Shown here: piece after piece, positions 34,935 through 43,432 of the stretch | Position numbering within the stretch: the stretch's first letter is position 1 | Layout: every line of letters begins with the position of its first letter | Source of the DNA: Ignavibacteriota bacterium | GTDB lineage: Bacteria; Bacteroidota; Ignavibacteria; Ignavibacteriales; Melioribacteraceae | Length of the DNA: 64,000 bases | Assembly: GCA_016713565.1 (NCBI GenBank) | Contig: JADJOX010000003.1 | Location: forward strand, 310,001-374,000 | Direction of reading: 5' to 3' | Position numbers and translations under genes: made by a program | The notes under the pieces: generated by a model | The model's database searches: none | Seen by the model: only the letters and a program-made list of their open reading frames with translations | What the model was told of the DNA's origin: nothing

Positions 34935-36740
34935 ATGACATTTGAAAATAATTCCAAAGCAGAAATTAGATTAAAAGGATCTTTACCTAAAATAGGAATT
35001 CGACCGGTTATTGACGGCAGAAGAAACGGTGTTAGAGAATCTTTAGAAGATCAAACCATGAATATGGCAAAATCTGCCGCAGAATTTTTATCTAAAAATC
35101 TAAAACATTCAAATGGAATGCCGGTAGAATGCATTATCGCCGACACAACTATCGGCGGCGTTGTTGAAGCTGCTTTGACTGCAGAAAAATTTGCTAGAGA
35201 AGGAGTTGGGGTTTCAATTACCGTTACTCCTGCCTGGTGTTACGGCACCGAAGTAATGGATCTTGATCCGCTTACACCAAAAGCTATTTGGGGTTTTAAC
35301 GGAACGGAAAGACCCGGTGCTGTTTACTTGGCTGCGGCTCTCGCAGGTTATAGTCAAAAAGGGTTGCCGACTTTTAGTATTTACGGAAGAAATGTCCAAG
35401 ATTCAACAGATACATCAATTCCTGATGATGTTAAACAAAAACTTTTGTTGTTTTCGAAAGCCGGATTAGCCGTTGCTGAAATGCGTAATAAATCTTATTT
35501 GGCAATCGGCGGTGTTTCTATGGGAATTGTTGGTTCAATTGTCGATCAAGATTTTCTTCAAAACTACCTTGGTATGAGAACTTCCACGGTAGATATGACT
35601 GAGTTAATTAGAAGAATGGAAGAAGGTATTTTTGACAAAACAGAATTTGAAAAAGCTCTGAAATGGACCAAGGAAAACTGCGTTGAAGGTGAAGATATAA
35701 ACAAAAAGGAAAAACAGGTTTCACGAGAACAAAAAGATAAAGATTGGGAAACCGTTGTTATGATGACGATAATTATGAGAGATTTGATGGTTGGAAATCC
35801 TAAACTGAAAGAAATTGGATTCGAAGAAGAATCAATGGGAAATAACGCAATTGCATCGGGATTCCAAGGTCAAAGGCAATGGACAGATCACTTCCCCAAC
35901 GGAGATTTTTCTGAAGCAATTTTAAATTCATCATTCGATTGGAACGGAGTTAGAGAAGCATTTACGGTCGCGACCGAAAATGACAGTTTAAATGGAATAT
36001 CTATGCTGTTCGGCCATTTATTGACAAATACAGCTCAAATTTTTTCTGATGTTAGAACTTTTTGGAGTCCAGAATCGGTAAAAAGAGTTTCGAATTATGA
36101 TTTAACCGGAAAAGCCAAAAACGGTATTATTCATTTAATAAATTCCGGATCAACAACTTTAGACGGTACCGGAAGACAAAAACAAAATGGAACTTCAATT
36201 ATGAAACCATTTTGGGAAATTACAAACACTGATGTTGAAGAATGTTTAAAAGCTACAAAATGGTGCCCCGCTAACTTGGGTTATTTTAGAGGCGGCGGAT
36301 ACTCTTCTCAATTCTTAACAACAGGAGAAATGCCGGTTACAATGTGTAGAATAAATATGATAAAAGGTTTGGGACCTGTTTTACAAATTGCCGAAGGTTA
36401 TACTGTTGATATTCCAATTGAAGTTCACAATATTTTAGATAGAAGAACAGACCCGACTTGGCCTACAACTTGGTTTGCACCAATATTAACAGGTAACGGC
36501 GCATTTGTTGATGTTTATTCCGTTATGAAAAATTGGGGCGCAAATCACGGTGCAATAAGTTACGGACACATTGGAGATAAATTAATTACTCTTGCTTCTA
36601 TGTTAAGAATTCCGGTAAATATGCACAATATTTCTGAAGATAGAATTTTTAGACCAAGTGCGTGGAATGCCTTTGGAACAAGTAATTTAGAATCTGCCGA
36701 TTTTGAGGCGTGCAAGAATTTTGGTCCGCTTTACGGTTAA
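34935..36740 (+). CDS. fucI: L-fucose/D-arabinose isomerase
   Basis: A 601-residue ketol isomerase close in length to FucI of enteric bacteria (591 aa), converting L-fucose to L-fuculose or D-arabinose to D-ribulose with Mn2+. I start at the ATG at 34935; an in-frame TTG at 34911 is less likely. Conserved blocks are KIGIRPVIDGRRNGVRESLE (residues 16-35), ADTTIGGVVEAA, VTPAWCYGTEVMD, GFQGQRQWTDHFPNGDF, ATENDSLNGISMLFG and the C-terminal NWGANHGAISYGHIG. It follows the lacI gene by 47 nt and is probably co-transcribed. No fuculokinase or fuculose-phosphate aldolase is seen in the window, so fucose use is incomplete locally and another aldose substrate is possible. Confidence 0.92.
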   Translation: MTFENNSKAEIRLKGSLPKIGIRPVIDGRRNGVRESLEDQTMNMAKSAAEFLSKNLKHSNGMPVECIIADTTIGGVVEAALTAEKFAREGVGVSITVTPAWCYGTEVMDLDPLTPKAIWGFNGTERPGAVYLAAALAGYSQKGLPTFSIYGRNVQDSTDTSIPDDVKQKLLLFSKAGLAVAEMRNKSYLAIGGVSMGIVGSIVDQDFLQNYLGMRTSTVDMTELIRRMEEGIFDKTEFEKALKWTKENCVEGEDINKKEKQVSREQKDKDWETVVMMTIIMRDLMVGNPKLKEIGFEEESMGNNAIASGFQGQRQWTDHFPNGDFSEAILNSSFDWNGVREAFTVATENDSLNGISMLFGHLLTNTAQIFSDVRTFWSPESVKRVSNYDLTGKAKNGIIHLINSGSTTLDGTGRQKQNGTSIMKPFWEITNTDVEECLKATKWCPANLGYFRGGGYSSQFLTTGEMPVTMCRINMIKGLGPVLQIAEGYTVDIPIEVHNILDRRTDPTWPTTWFAPILTGNGAFVDVYSVMKNWGANHGAISYGHIGDKLITLASMLRIPVNMHNISEDRIFRPSAWNAFGTSNLESADFEACKNFGPLYG

Positions 36741-36747
36741 AATAAGT

Positions 36748-37629
36748 TTAGCAATTATTATCGCAGTTAGTATTTTCAAATTGGATTGTTGTATGGTTTA
36801 TTCCGAATTCATGCAGCAATCCTTCATTTAAATCTTTTAGAAGCTTATCTGTTTCTGTATTAGTTTTTGGTATTAGATGTACCGTTAACGCAGTTTCCGA
36901 AGTACTTAAAGCCCAAATGTGCAGATCATGCAGCGATTCGATTTCAAATTTTTCAACTATATATTTTTTGACATTTTCAATATTAATATTTGCCGGAACG
37001 CCGTCAATTGACAAGACCATTGATTCTTTTAATAATTTCCAGGTGCCGCCAAAAATTACAAATACAATTATAATGCTGATTGCTGAATCCAACCAATAAT
37101 AATTGGTAAGTTTAATCAATAAACCGGAAAATACAACGCTGGCGGAAATCATCGCATCTGTAAACATATGAAGATAAGCACCTTTAATATTTAGATCATG
37201 ATCCTTCCCTTCTATAAATAATTTCGCGGTTAATCCATTAATAATTACACCAATTCCGGCAACTATCATTACAATAAATCCATCAACAGTTTTCTCTGAA
37301 TTTAATCTTTCAATTGCTTCCCACAAAATTATTCCCAAAGCAAAAATTAAAATCAGCGCGTTAAGCATTGCGGCTAAAATGGATGTTCTTTTATAACCAT
37401 AAGTAAAATTTTTAGTGGGTTTTTTAAGAATTAAATAATTAGCTATCCAAGCAATAAGCAATCCCAAAACATCGCTTAAATTATGACCCGCATCCGCTAT
37501 AAGTGCCAATGAATTGTAAGCTAATCCGAAAATTATTTCAATAATTATAAAAACGGAATTTAATATTATCCCTAATTTAAATTTTTGATTAAACTCGTTA
37601 TGGTCAATATGCTGATGATTATGGCTCAT
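36748..37629 (-). CDS. cation diffusion facilitator (CzcD-like) exporter
   Basis: A 293-residue inner-membrane divalent cation/proton antiporter. I choose the ATG at 37629 (MSHNHQHIDHN, histidine-rich metal-binding start) over an in-frame GTG at 37650. Six membrane helices are visible; the metal-binding Asp/His pairs appear in LIADAGHNLSDVLG (helix II) and MFTDAMISASVV (helix V). The cytoplasmic C-terminal domain (ESLHDLHIWALSTSETALTVHL) is typical of CzcD/ZitB and it ends in a DNNC tail. Zinc is the commonest substrate of this type. It is convergent with fucI (7 nt apart) and 68 nt downstream of the copper-type TonB receptor gene, so it may belong to a metal-homeostasis set. Confidence 0.88.
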   Translation of the reverse strand: MSHNHQHIDHNEFNQKFKLGIILNSVFIIIEIIFGLAYNSLALIADAGHNLSDVLGLLIAWIANYLILKKPTKNFTYGYKRTSILAAMLNALILIFALGIILWEAIERLNSEKTVDGFIVMIVAGIGVIINGLTAKLFIEGKDHDLNIKGAYLHMFTDAMISASVVFSGLLIKLTNYYWLDSAISIIIVFVIFGGTWKLLKESMVLSIDGVPANINIENVKKYIVEKFEIESLHDLHIWALSTSETALTVHLIPKTNTETDKLLKDLNEGLLHEFGINHTTIQFENTNCDNNC

Positions 37630-37697
37630 TCTTTTTAATATTTTTCTCACTCACCAAAATACAAAATACTTTTGATGAGTGAGTATTTTTGTTCTTT

Positions 37698-39557
37698 TTA
37701 TAATAGTTGATTTGTTTTAAATGAAATTCTAAAAATCCGACCCGGTTCATAAACTTTTATACCTGCTGCAAACGGATCTCTCATAAACGATAAATGCTGA
37801 TAATAATTTGCATTTAAAAGATTCTCAATATCAAGTGAAATTTCATTCCCGCTTAAGTTATACATTAAACCTAAGTCTAATTTATTCCAAGCACCCGATG
37901 TTGTTTCATTTAATAGATCATCCACTCTTAGTTGTGCGTCGTTATAAGTATGTTTCAAAAACGCAACCAATCCGAAATATTCCGGCGAAATTATTTTTGT
38001 ACTTATTTTCAATGGCGGAATTTCTGCCAAAGGCGAATTGTTTGTTGTATTCTTTGCCCAAATATATGAAGCATCAATTACAATAAATTTGTAATTCAAA
38101 TTTAAATTTGAACCCAACATAAACGCATCTACATTGGCGTAAGTCAAAAAAGAGGTTTGCATTATTTTTTGTTTCGTCAAATTATTATAATTCCACACTT
38201 TTGATCCGAATAATTCCAAATTTATATTTTCATAAGTTATGGAACCTCGTAAAGTTCCTTTAATTGGCTGATTTAAATTCGAATTTCCCGACCAGGATGG
38301 TTTTGCCATCGGTTTTTGAACAGCAATAAATAAACTTTCAGTTTCAGGACTTTCGCTATTTACTTCAACAATTCCGCCTATTGCCAATTGATTGTTCACA
38401 GCATAAAGATGCGACAATCCCAAGCTGAAGATTGGGAAAAATCTTGAAAGCTGAACCTCACTAAAGTAATTTTTATAAAATTCTTCTCGTGATTTATCAC
38501 CTACCGTTTGGTATGAAAATCCTATTTTACCATAAAGTCTAATTGTCTCAAAATCAATTGACTTGAACAAATTAGCATTATACGAATTAACATTTGGTAT
38601 TAAATCATTATCAATATGCATCATAGCATTATGGAAAAAATTATTCGCAACCCAATTTCTGAAAATAACTTCATAGAAACTTCCTATTGCGCCAATTGTT
38701 AAGTTTTTTGCCGAAGTTCTCATTAACATTGTATTAACACGAAGATCATTATCCATAACATGATTTGTATAATTAAAATATATTTTATGATCATCATACC
38801 TTAAAAAGGCGCTGTATACTCTGTTAAATCTTTCATCCATTTGAAGATATGGGAAAGAAACATTTTCTGTATACGCCGCCGATACTCCGTAAGATATTAA
38901 ATTCAAATTTCCTCTTATGGAAGCTTCAGCTAATTTAAAATTAAAATTATCTTTAAAGCCGTAATTATCTGAAAAAGAATTTTTACTTCCATCAACAAAT
39001 GGAGTTCCATTAGCATACCTGAATGAAATTCTATGATCTGAATAATCTGCCGAAGTTGCAATATCCAAGCCGTTTTGCGCTCCGGCTAAAGCAGAAATTG
39101 CCGCCTGAATTCTCATTGCATCCGAAATAGATGATCTGTTGAATTTTACGACACCTCCTAATCCCGATTGAATATTGCCACTTGTTTTATTCAAACGGAC
39201 AAATTCCAAATCCAATGGGTTTACTCGTGTAAGCGGAGAATCCATTCTATTTGGACAAGCTGAATGATAACGTTCTCCGTCAACAACTATATTGATATCT
39301 CCTCTTTTTAATCCATCGGCATAAATATCCTGCGCAAAAAATACACCTTTGCGAATTAAACTAAATCCATTATTACCTAAAACATTTTCTAAATTATCTT
39401 TTGATATTCTATTGTTAACTTCACCTAAGTTCAATCTTTTTGAATTTATTTCAACTTGATCTAGCCAATAATTCTTTAAACTATCTTGTTTATTTTCCTG
39501 CGGTAATATTTGAGCTGTAACAAATAATACCAGAAAAAGCACATTTTTTTTAAACAC
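37698..39557 (-). CDS. TonB-dependent receptor, probable copper type
   Basis: A 619-residue outer-membrane receptor without the carboxypeptidase-like domain. The signal peptide ends near residue 20 (ILPQE). The plug (about 30-145) contains VVDGERYHSACPNRMDSP: His98, Cys101 and Met105 form a cluster resembling the CxxxM/HxM copper-binding motif of NosA/OprC receptors. The rest is a barrel ending SFKTNQLL. Copper import is inferred from this motif and from the small Cys/Met/His protein encoded 134 nt upstream. Expression is probably joint with that gene; the CDF gene lies downstream on the same strand. Confidence 0.78.
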   Translation of the reverse strand: MFKKNVLFLVLFVTAQILPQENKQDSLKNYWLDQVEINSKRLNLGEVNNRISKDNLENVLGNNGFSLIRKGVFFAQDIYADGLKRGDINIVVDGERYHSACPNRMDSPLTRVNPLDLEFVRLNKTSGNIQSGLGGVVKFNRSSISDAMRIQAAISALAGAQNGLDIATSADYSDHRISFRYANGTPFVDGSKNSFSDNYGFKDNFNFKLAEASIRGNLNLISYGVSAAYTENVSFPYLQMDERFNRVYSAFLRYDDHKIYFNYTNHVMDNDLRVNTMLMRTSAKNLTIGAIGSFYEVIFRNWVANNFFHNAMMHIDNDLIPNVNSYNANLFKSIDFETIRLYGKIGFSYQTVGDKSREEFYKNYFSEVQLSRFFPIFSLGLSHLYAVNNQLAIGGIVEVNSESPETESLFIAVQKPMAKPSWSGNSNLNQPIKGTLRGSITYENINLELFGSKVWNYNNLTKQKIMQTSFLTYANVDAFMLGSNLNLNYKFIVIDASYIWAKNTTNNSPLAEIPPLKISTKIISPEYFGLVAFLKHTYNDAQLRVDDLLNETTSGAWNKLDLGLMYNLSGNEISLDIENLLNANYYQHLSFMRDPFAAGIKVYEPGRIFRISFKTNQLL

Positions 39558-39691
39558 TTTTATCCTCTCTGAGTTTAATAATTCTCGTTATTACATAAGT
39601 TATTTAATGAAACAATAATCCAGCGGAATTTAAAATGCATTCCAATAAAACATTAAGGATTTTGTTTTAATTACAAAGAGCTTTAAAATTA

Positions 39692-40078
39692 TTAGGAGTT
39701 TGAGAGAATTTTCGGCGGCGGCAATAACGGTTCACAAGTAAGTAAATTTGCCGATTTGAAATCAGAAATAAAAAATTTTATAAATGTGGGTTGAGAACCG
39801 CTTTGTGCATTGGAATAAGCAATGTGGTCAAATTTTATATTTTCTAAAACTACCAATTGTTTTTTACTGCCTTCTTCATCCACCTGCTTTTTCATTTCCT
39901 TCTGCAGATGGCATTTACCCATACACATATTTTCCGGATTATCTTTTTGTTCGCAAAGTTCGCTTACAATAAAATTGAAATTTATCACATAATCCACTAG
40001 AGGAAAAACACTTCTGAATACATAACTTGAATAAACTAAGAGCAAAATTAAATTAAGTATTTTAAGATAAGCTGTCAT
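39692..40078 (-). CDS. small membrane-anchored Cys/Met/His-rich protein
   Basis: A 128-residue protein with one N-terminal hydrophobic helix (residues about 5-22) and a metal-binding-like cluster LCEQKDNPENMCMGKCHLQK at residues 41-60 (Cys42, Met51, Cys52, Met53, Cys56, His57). Similar uncharacterised proteins with the CxxKDxPxxxCxGKC pattern occur beside copper-type TonB receptors in Bacteroidota, which is also the arrangement here. The C-terminus carries a short proline stretch (LLPPPKILS). No enzymatic domain is apparent. It may bind copper at the periplasmic face or sense it; both are inferences. Confidence 0.65.
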   Translation of the reverse strand: MTAYLKILNLILLLVYSSYVFRSVFPLVDYVINFNFIVSELCEQKDNPENMCMGKCHLQKEMKKQVDEEGSKKQLVVLENIKFDHIAYSNAQSGSQPTFIKFFISDFKSANLLTCEPLLPPPKILSNS

Positions 40079-40174
40079 TTATTAATTTATTTTTCTTAAA
40101 TATAAAAATTTTTATTTGAAAATGGAACAAAATGTATTTTTTATGCATCTAAATCAAAAAAAAGGAAACTATTA

Positions 40175-40444
40175 ATGGCAAATAAATTTCAAATGAATTT
40201 TAACGACTTCTTAAATAAAATTGAAGATTTGATTAAAGAAGGAAATTTAAGACGAATAATTGTAAGAGATCAGAATGGCGAAAAGTATTTAGAAATTCCT
40301 CTTTTGATCGGAGCAATCGGCTCTTTAGCCGCGCCTTATGTAACTTTGATTGGTGTATTAGCTGGAATTGCTTCAAAATTTTCTGTTGAAATTATTAAGA
40401 AAGATGAAAACCAAGCCGCAGAATTTTACGAAGTAAAAAAATGA
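40175..40444 (+). CDS. DUF4342 domain protein
   Basis: An 89-residue protein matching DUF4342: FNDFLNKIEDLIKEGNLRRIIVRDQNGEKYLEIPL at residues 8-42 (a helix then two strands with the RDxxG turn) followed by a hydrophobic segment LIGAIGSLAAPYVTLIGVLAGIASKF (43-68) and a charged tail. Members are small, possibly membrane-associated, and have no assigned function. It is preceded by AAAGGAAA at a suitable distance from its ATG. It stands alone on the plus strand, 4 nt before the convergent stop of the thioredoxin-like gene. Confidence 0.72.
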   Translation: MANKFQMNFNDFLNKIEDLIKEGNLRRIIVRDQNGEKYLEIPLLIGAIGSLAAPYVTLIGVLAGIASKFSVEIIKKDENQAAEFYEVKK

Positions 40445-40448
40445 TATT

Positions 40449-41030
40449 TTAGTAAACTAAATCGCATGCGTCAGGCGGCATCCAATGCGGATCTTTCCCA
40501 TCCCATTTAATATTGCAGCCAATTGGGTTTGTGATGTTAACCGTAATTTCTTTGCCGTTTGTCAATTCTTCAAGCGCATTATCCAAATCATTAACCGTAA
40601 TTAACTGAGGGTTTCTTGGATTATCAACTCCTCTACCGGTATACTTTAATTTTCGTTCTTTATCAAAAACAAAAAAGTGTGGAGTTCTTAAAGCTCCGTA
40701 TTTCAATGCAATTTCTTGAGTTTCATCACGAAGATAAATCCACGGAAATTTTTTCTCATTCATCCTAATTTTCATATGCTCAAAGCTATCTTCTGCGTAG
40801 GTGTTTTTACTGTTTGAATTAATGCCTACAAATCTCACATTTTTCACTTCAAATTTTTCCGCTGTCTTTCTCGTAATATCATCGGAGTTTAAAACATACG
40901 GACAATGATTGCACGTAAAAAAAATCACCAAATAATCTTCATTAAATTGAGATAATGAATAATTTTTTCCGTTTGTCGCGGGAAGATCAAAAGCTGGCGC
41001 TGTTTGGCCTATTTCTAATGTAAATGACAA
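40449..41030 (-). CDS. thioredoxin-like (AhpC/TSA) redox protein
   Basis: A 193-residue thioredoxin-fold protein of the AhpC/TSA-redoxin group: APAFDLPATNGKNYSLSQF opens the domain and VIFFTCNHCPYVLNSDD (near residues 35-50) carries a CxxC pair (Cys-Asn-His-Cys). HFFVFDKERKLKYTGRGVDN and the C-terminal NPIGCNIKWDGKDPHWMPPDACDL are typical of this peroxiredoxin-like family. No signal peptide is visible, so it is probably cytoplasmic. It may reduce disulphides or peroxides; the partner is unknown. It is 12 nt downstream of the helical 138-residue protein gene. Confidence 0.85.
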   Translation of the reverse strand: MSFTLEIGQTAPAFDLPATNGKNYSLSQFNEDYLVIFFTCNHCPYVLNSDDITRKTAEKFEVKNVRFVGINSNSKNTYAEDSFEHMKIRMNEKKFPWIYLRDETQEIALKYGALRTPHFFVFDKERKLKYTGRGVDNPRNPQLITVNDLDNALEELTNGKEITVNITNPIGCNIKWDGKDPHWMPPDACDLVY

Positions 41031-41042
41031 ATCTTTTCCTTT

Positions 41043-41459
41043 CTATAAATTTTCAGCTACTAAATCAGAAATTTCAAAAATATTACTATCTCGTGTATTT
41101 TCGTTCTTCTGCAATAGCTCGTCAAAAAATTTCTGCTCAATTTCATTTTTCAGTACAGCTTCTTTCAGCCATTGCAATTCATTTAAATGCAGATCATTAT
41201 CAATCAGCGCAATATTTACCGCATCTTTAATAAATTTTTCCGCAATTCTTTTTGATGAAAATTTCGGCGGTTCAAAATTAATGAATTTATTTTCCAATAA
41301 ATTTTCTATCGATTCTCTAACAAAACTTTCTTCAAAACTGAATAATTTACCTAGTTTAAGTATTATTCTTTTTTCTTCTTCATGAAGTATTCTGTCCTGC
41401 CCTATTAAAACCAACAAGCCTCTAAAGTAATTGCTTTTATCTAGAATTGAAATTTGCAA
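41043..41459 (-). CDS. TerB-like helical protein of unknown function
   Basis: A 138-residue all-helical protein with no signal peptide. Its pattern of acidic turns before helices (IGQDRILHEEEKRIILKLGKLF near residue 18 and ALIDNDLHLNELQWLKEAVLKN near residue 87), present twice, resembles the TerB/DjlA-type metal-binding helical fold in which DGxxxxxE turns recur. Similarity is structural guesswork rather than a clear family match. It precedes the thioredoxin-like gene by 12 nt and they probably form an operon. Confidence 0.5.
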   Translation of the reverse strand: MQISILDKSNYFRGLLVLIGQDRILHEEEKRIILKLGKLFSFEESFVRESIENLLENKFINFEPPKFSSKRIAEKFIKDAVNIALIDNDLHLNELQWLKEAVLKNEIEQKFFDELLQKNENTRDSNIFEISDLVAENL

Positions 41460-41724
41460 CTTATCTCCATTTTGATTGAGTTATAGTCTTGTGTAAATTT
41501 AAGTAAAGTTTGTTCCTATTGAAATGTAAAAAACTATAATATTATTTGCAAAAATTTGCATGTAACTTTAACACCTTTTTTACCATCCACAGCTCTTGTA
41601 ATTTTATAAATTCTTTAATTTTTTAGCCCAAAATCCGCCTTTATAATTTTGCGATAAAATTTCTTGCTTCTTTGTAAAAAATAAATTATATAGTGTACGT
41701 ATGTTTACTATTTAATATTTAAAA

Positions 41725-43401
41725 ATGACTGATCATTCAAGCATAGTTAATCTTGCACAATATAAATTACCTCAGACGGCGAAGACAAAAAAGATTGCCG
41801 CAACAATTTATCGTTCAACCCCAAAGCCCGGTTTCGACATTTATGATTACGAAATGCTTTTTCAAGATGAAGAAACAAAAAAACTGATTCGAGAAGGCAA
41901 AACAATAGGTTGTTTTTATATTGAATCGCCGGGAATGAGATCGCTGCTGCAAAGATTGAACTGCGATACTTTTGAAATGCTTACCGCGGCAAGCTCTATA
42001 ATTCGCCCGGGAGTTGCGGAAAGCGGAATGATGCATGAATTTATAGCCCGTCATAAAAATCCAAATCTCCGGAAATATTTGGTTCCGCAAATGGAAGAAA
42101 TATTGGGTGAAACTTACGGCGTTATGGTCTATCAGGAAGACGTAATAAAAATCGCTCATCATGTTGTTGGTTTAAGTTTGGAAGAAGCTGATTATTTGCG
42201 CCGTGCAATGAGCGGAAAAATGCGCTCGCACGACGCGATGAAAAAATTATACGAACGTTTTTTTGATTCGTGCAAAAGTAAAAATCTTTCCGACAAAGTA
42301 GCAAATGAGCTTTGGCATCAAATTTCATCTTTTGCCGGCTATTCGTTTTGCAAGGCGCACAGCGCGTCTTTTGCTCTCCTCTCTTTTCAAGTTGCGTATT
42401 TAAAAGCTCATCATCCCGCGGAATTTATGTCGAATGTTCTTAATAACGGCGGCGGATTTTACGCTGCCGGAGTTTATATTAACGAATGCAAAAGAATGGG
42501 ATTGAAAGTTTTACTTCCTTCAATAAACGAAAGCGAATACAGGTACAAAGGAAACAATTCCGAAGTACGCATTGGATTAATGGCAATAAAAAACATTGAA
42601 ACTGAATCTTTGATGAAAATTATTGAAGATAGAATACATGACGGAAAATTTTTATCGCTTGCCGATTTTATTTCACGGACGAAATTAACTTACGAAAGTA
42701 CCAAACTTCTTATCAAATGCGGAACCATGGACTGTTTGAATAAAACCCGTCCCACACTAATACGCTTGGCTGATATTTATTATCATTCAAAAGAACTTCT
42801 TAAAGATAATTCCTTGCCGCTTTTTCAAAATGAAATTTCTCTGCTAGAAAAAAGTGTGGAAACAAAACTGCAATACAATTCAGCAGAGATCTGTACTTTG
42901 GAGTATGAATGCTTTGGATTTACAGTTACGTATCACCCGCTTGAATTTATAAGAGAAATTTATGATTCTCCTCAAATAATAAAAGCGGCTGATCTGAGAA
43001 AAAATAAAAATAGGAAAATTAAAATGCTCGGCTGGTTCATGACTTCCAAAAGAATAAAAACCAAGAACGGCGATATTATGAAATTCCTAACACTTGAAGA
43101 TTTAAGCGGAACTTTTGATGCAGTTCTTTTTCCCAAAACTTACAATATATACGCGGAAGCGACAATGTCTATGGGTCCGTATTTGGTTGAAGGAAAAGCG
43201 GATATTGAAAACGGCAATAATATAATTGTAGAAAAACTTGAAGTTCTTTCCAATTTGAAAGCATTGGAGTTTGTTCAAAAAGACAGCTCTCAAAATAAAT
43301 ATTACGGAGATGTGGAAAAGGTTTCTGAGGAAGAATTAGAAATTGTAAATTCTTTAGATAGAGAAAAACTTAAAAAAGCTTATGTGGGTAATTTAGGATA
43401 A
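41725..43401 (+). CDS. C-terminal half of split DNA polymerase III alpha subunit
   Basis: A 558-residue protein covering the part of an error-prone-type DnaE after the palm. After a 35-residue unrecognised start it reads PGFDIYDYEMLFQDEETKK then TIGCFYIESPGMRSLLQRL (fingers; residues about 61-80), GMMHEFIARHKNPN, MSGKMRSHDAMKK, FAGYSFCKAHSASFALLSFQVAYLKAHHPAEF, a helix-hairpin-helix (LADFISRTKLTYES), and an OB fold (KMLGWFMTSKRIKTKNGDIMKFLTLEDLSG). It lacks PHP and all three catalytic aspartates, which lie in the convergent gene at 43433. Both halves keep intact conserved motifs, so they may form one enzyme from two chains. A possible promoter/LexA-like element lies just upstream. Confidence 0.85.
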   Translation: MTDHSSIVNLAQYKLPQTAKTKKIAATIYRSTPKPGFDIYDYEMLFQDEETKKLIREGKTIGCFYIESPGMRSLLQRLNCDTFEMLTAASSIIRPGVAESGMMHEFIARHKNPNLRKYLVPQMEEILGETYGVMVYQEDVIKIAHHVVGLSLEEADYLRRAMSGKMRSHDAMKKLYERFFDSCKSKNLSDKVANELWHQISSFAGYSFCKAHSASFALLSFQVAYLKAHHPAEFMSNVLNNGGGFYAAGVYINECKRMGLKVLLPSINESEYRYKGNNSEVRIGLMAIKNIETESLMKIIEDRIHDGKFLSLADFISRTKLTYESTKLLIKCGTMDCLNKTRPTLIRLADIYYHSKELLKDNSLPLFQNEISLLEKSVETKLQYNSAEICTLEYECFGFTVTYHPLEFIREIYDSPQIIKAADLRKNKNRKIKMLGWFMTSKRIKTKNGDIMKFLTLEDLSGTFDAVLFPKTYNIYAEATMSMGPYLVEGKADIENGNNIIVEKLEVLSNLKALEFVQKDSSQNKYYGDVEKVSEEELEIVNSLDREKLKKAYVGNLG

Positions 43402-43432
43402 TTAATATTAGAGAATCAAATCCTTATTCTAT

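Noticed and set aside
41460..41724. Possible RNA gene or riboswitch upstream of the DnaE C-terminal half
   Set aside because: The stretch is AT-rich, with no stable stem or conserved motif visible; only a weak promoter/LexA-like element at 41691-41706 was noted.
43402..43432. Inverted repeats or recombination site at the junction of the two DnaE halves
   Set aside because: Only a 5-bp AGAAT/ATTCT arm pair and AT-rich microhomology were seen; no long inverted repeat or recombinase gene supports a programmed switch.
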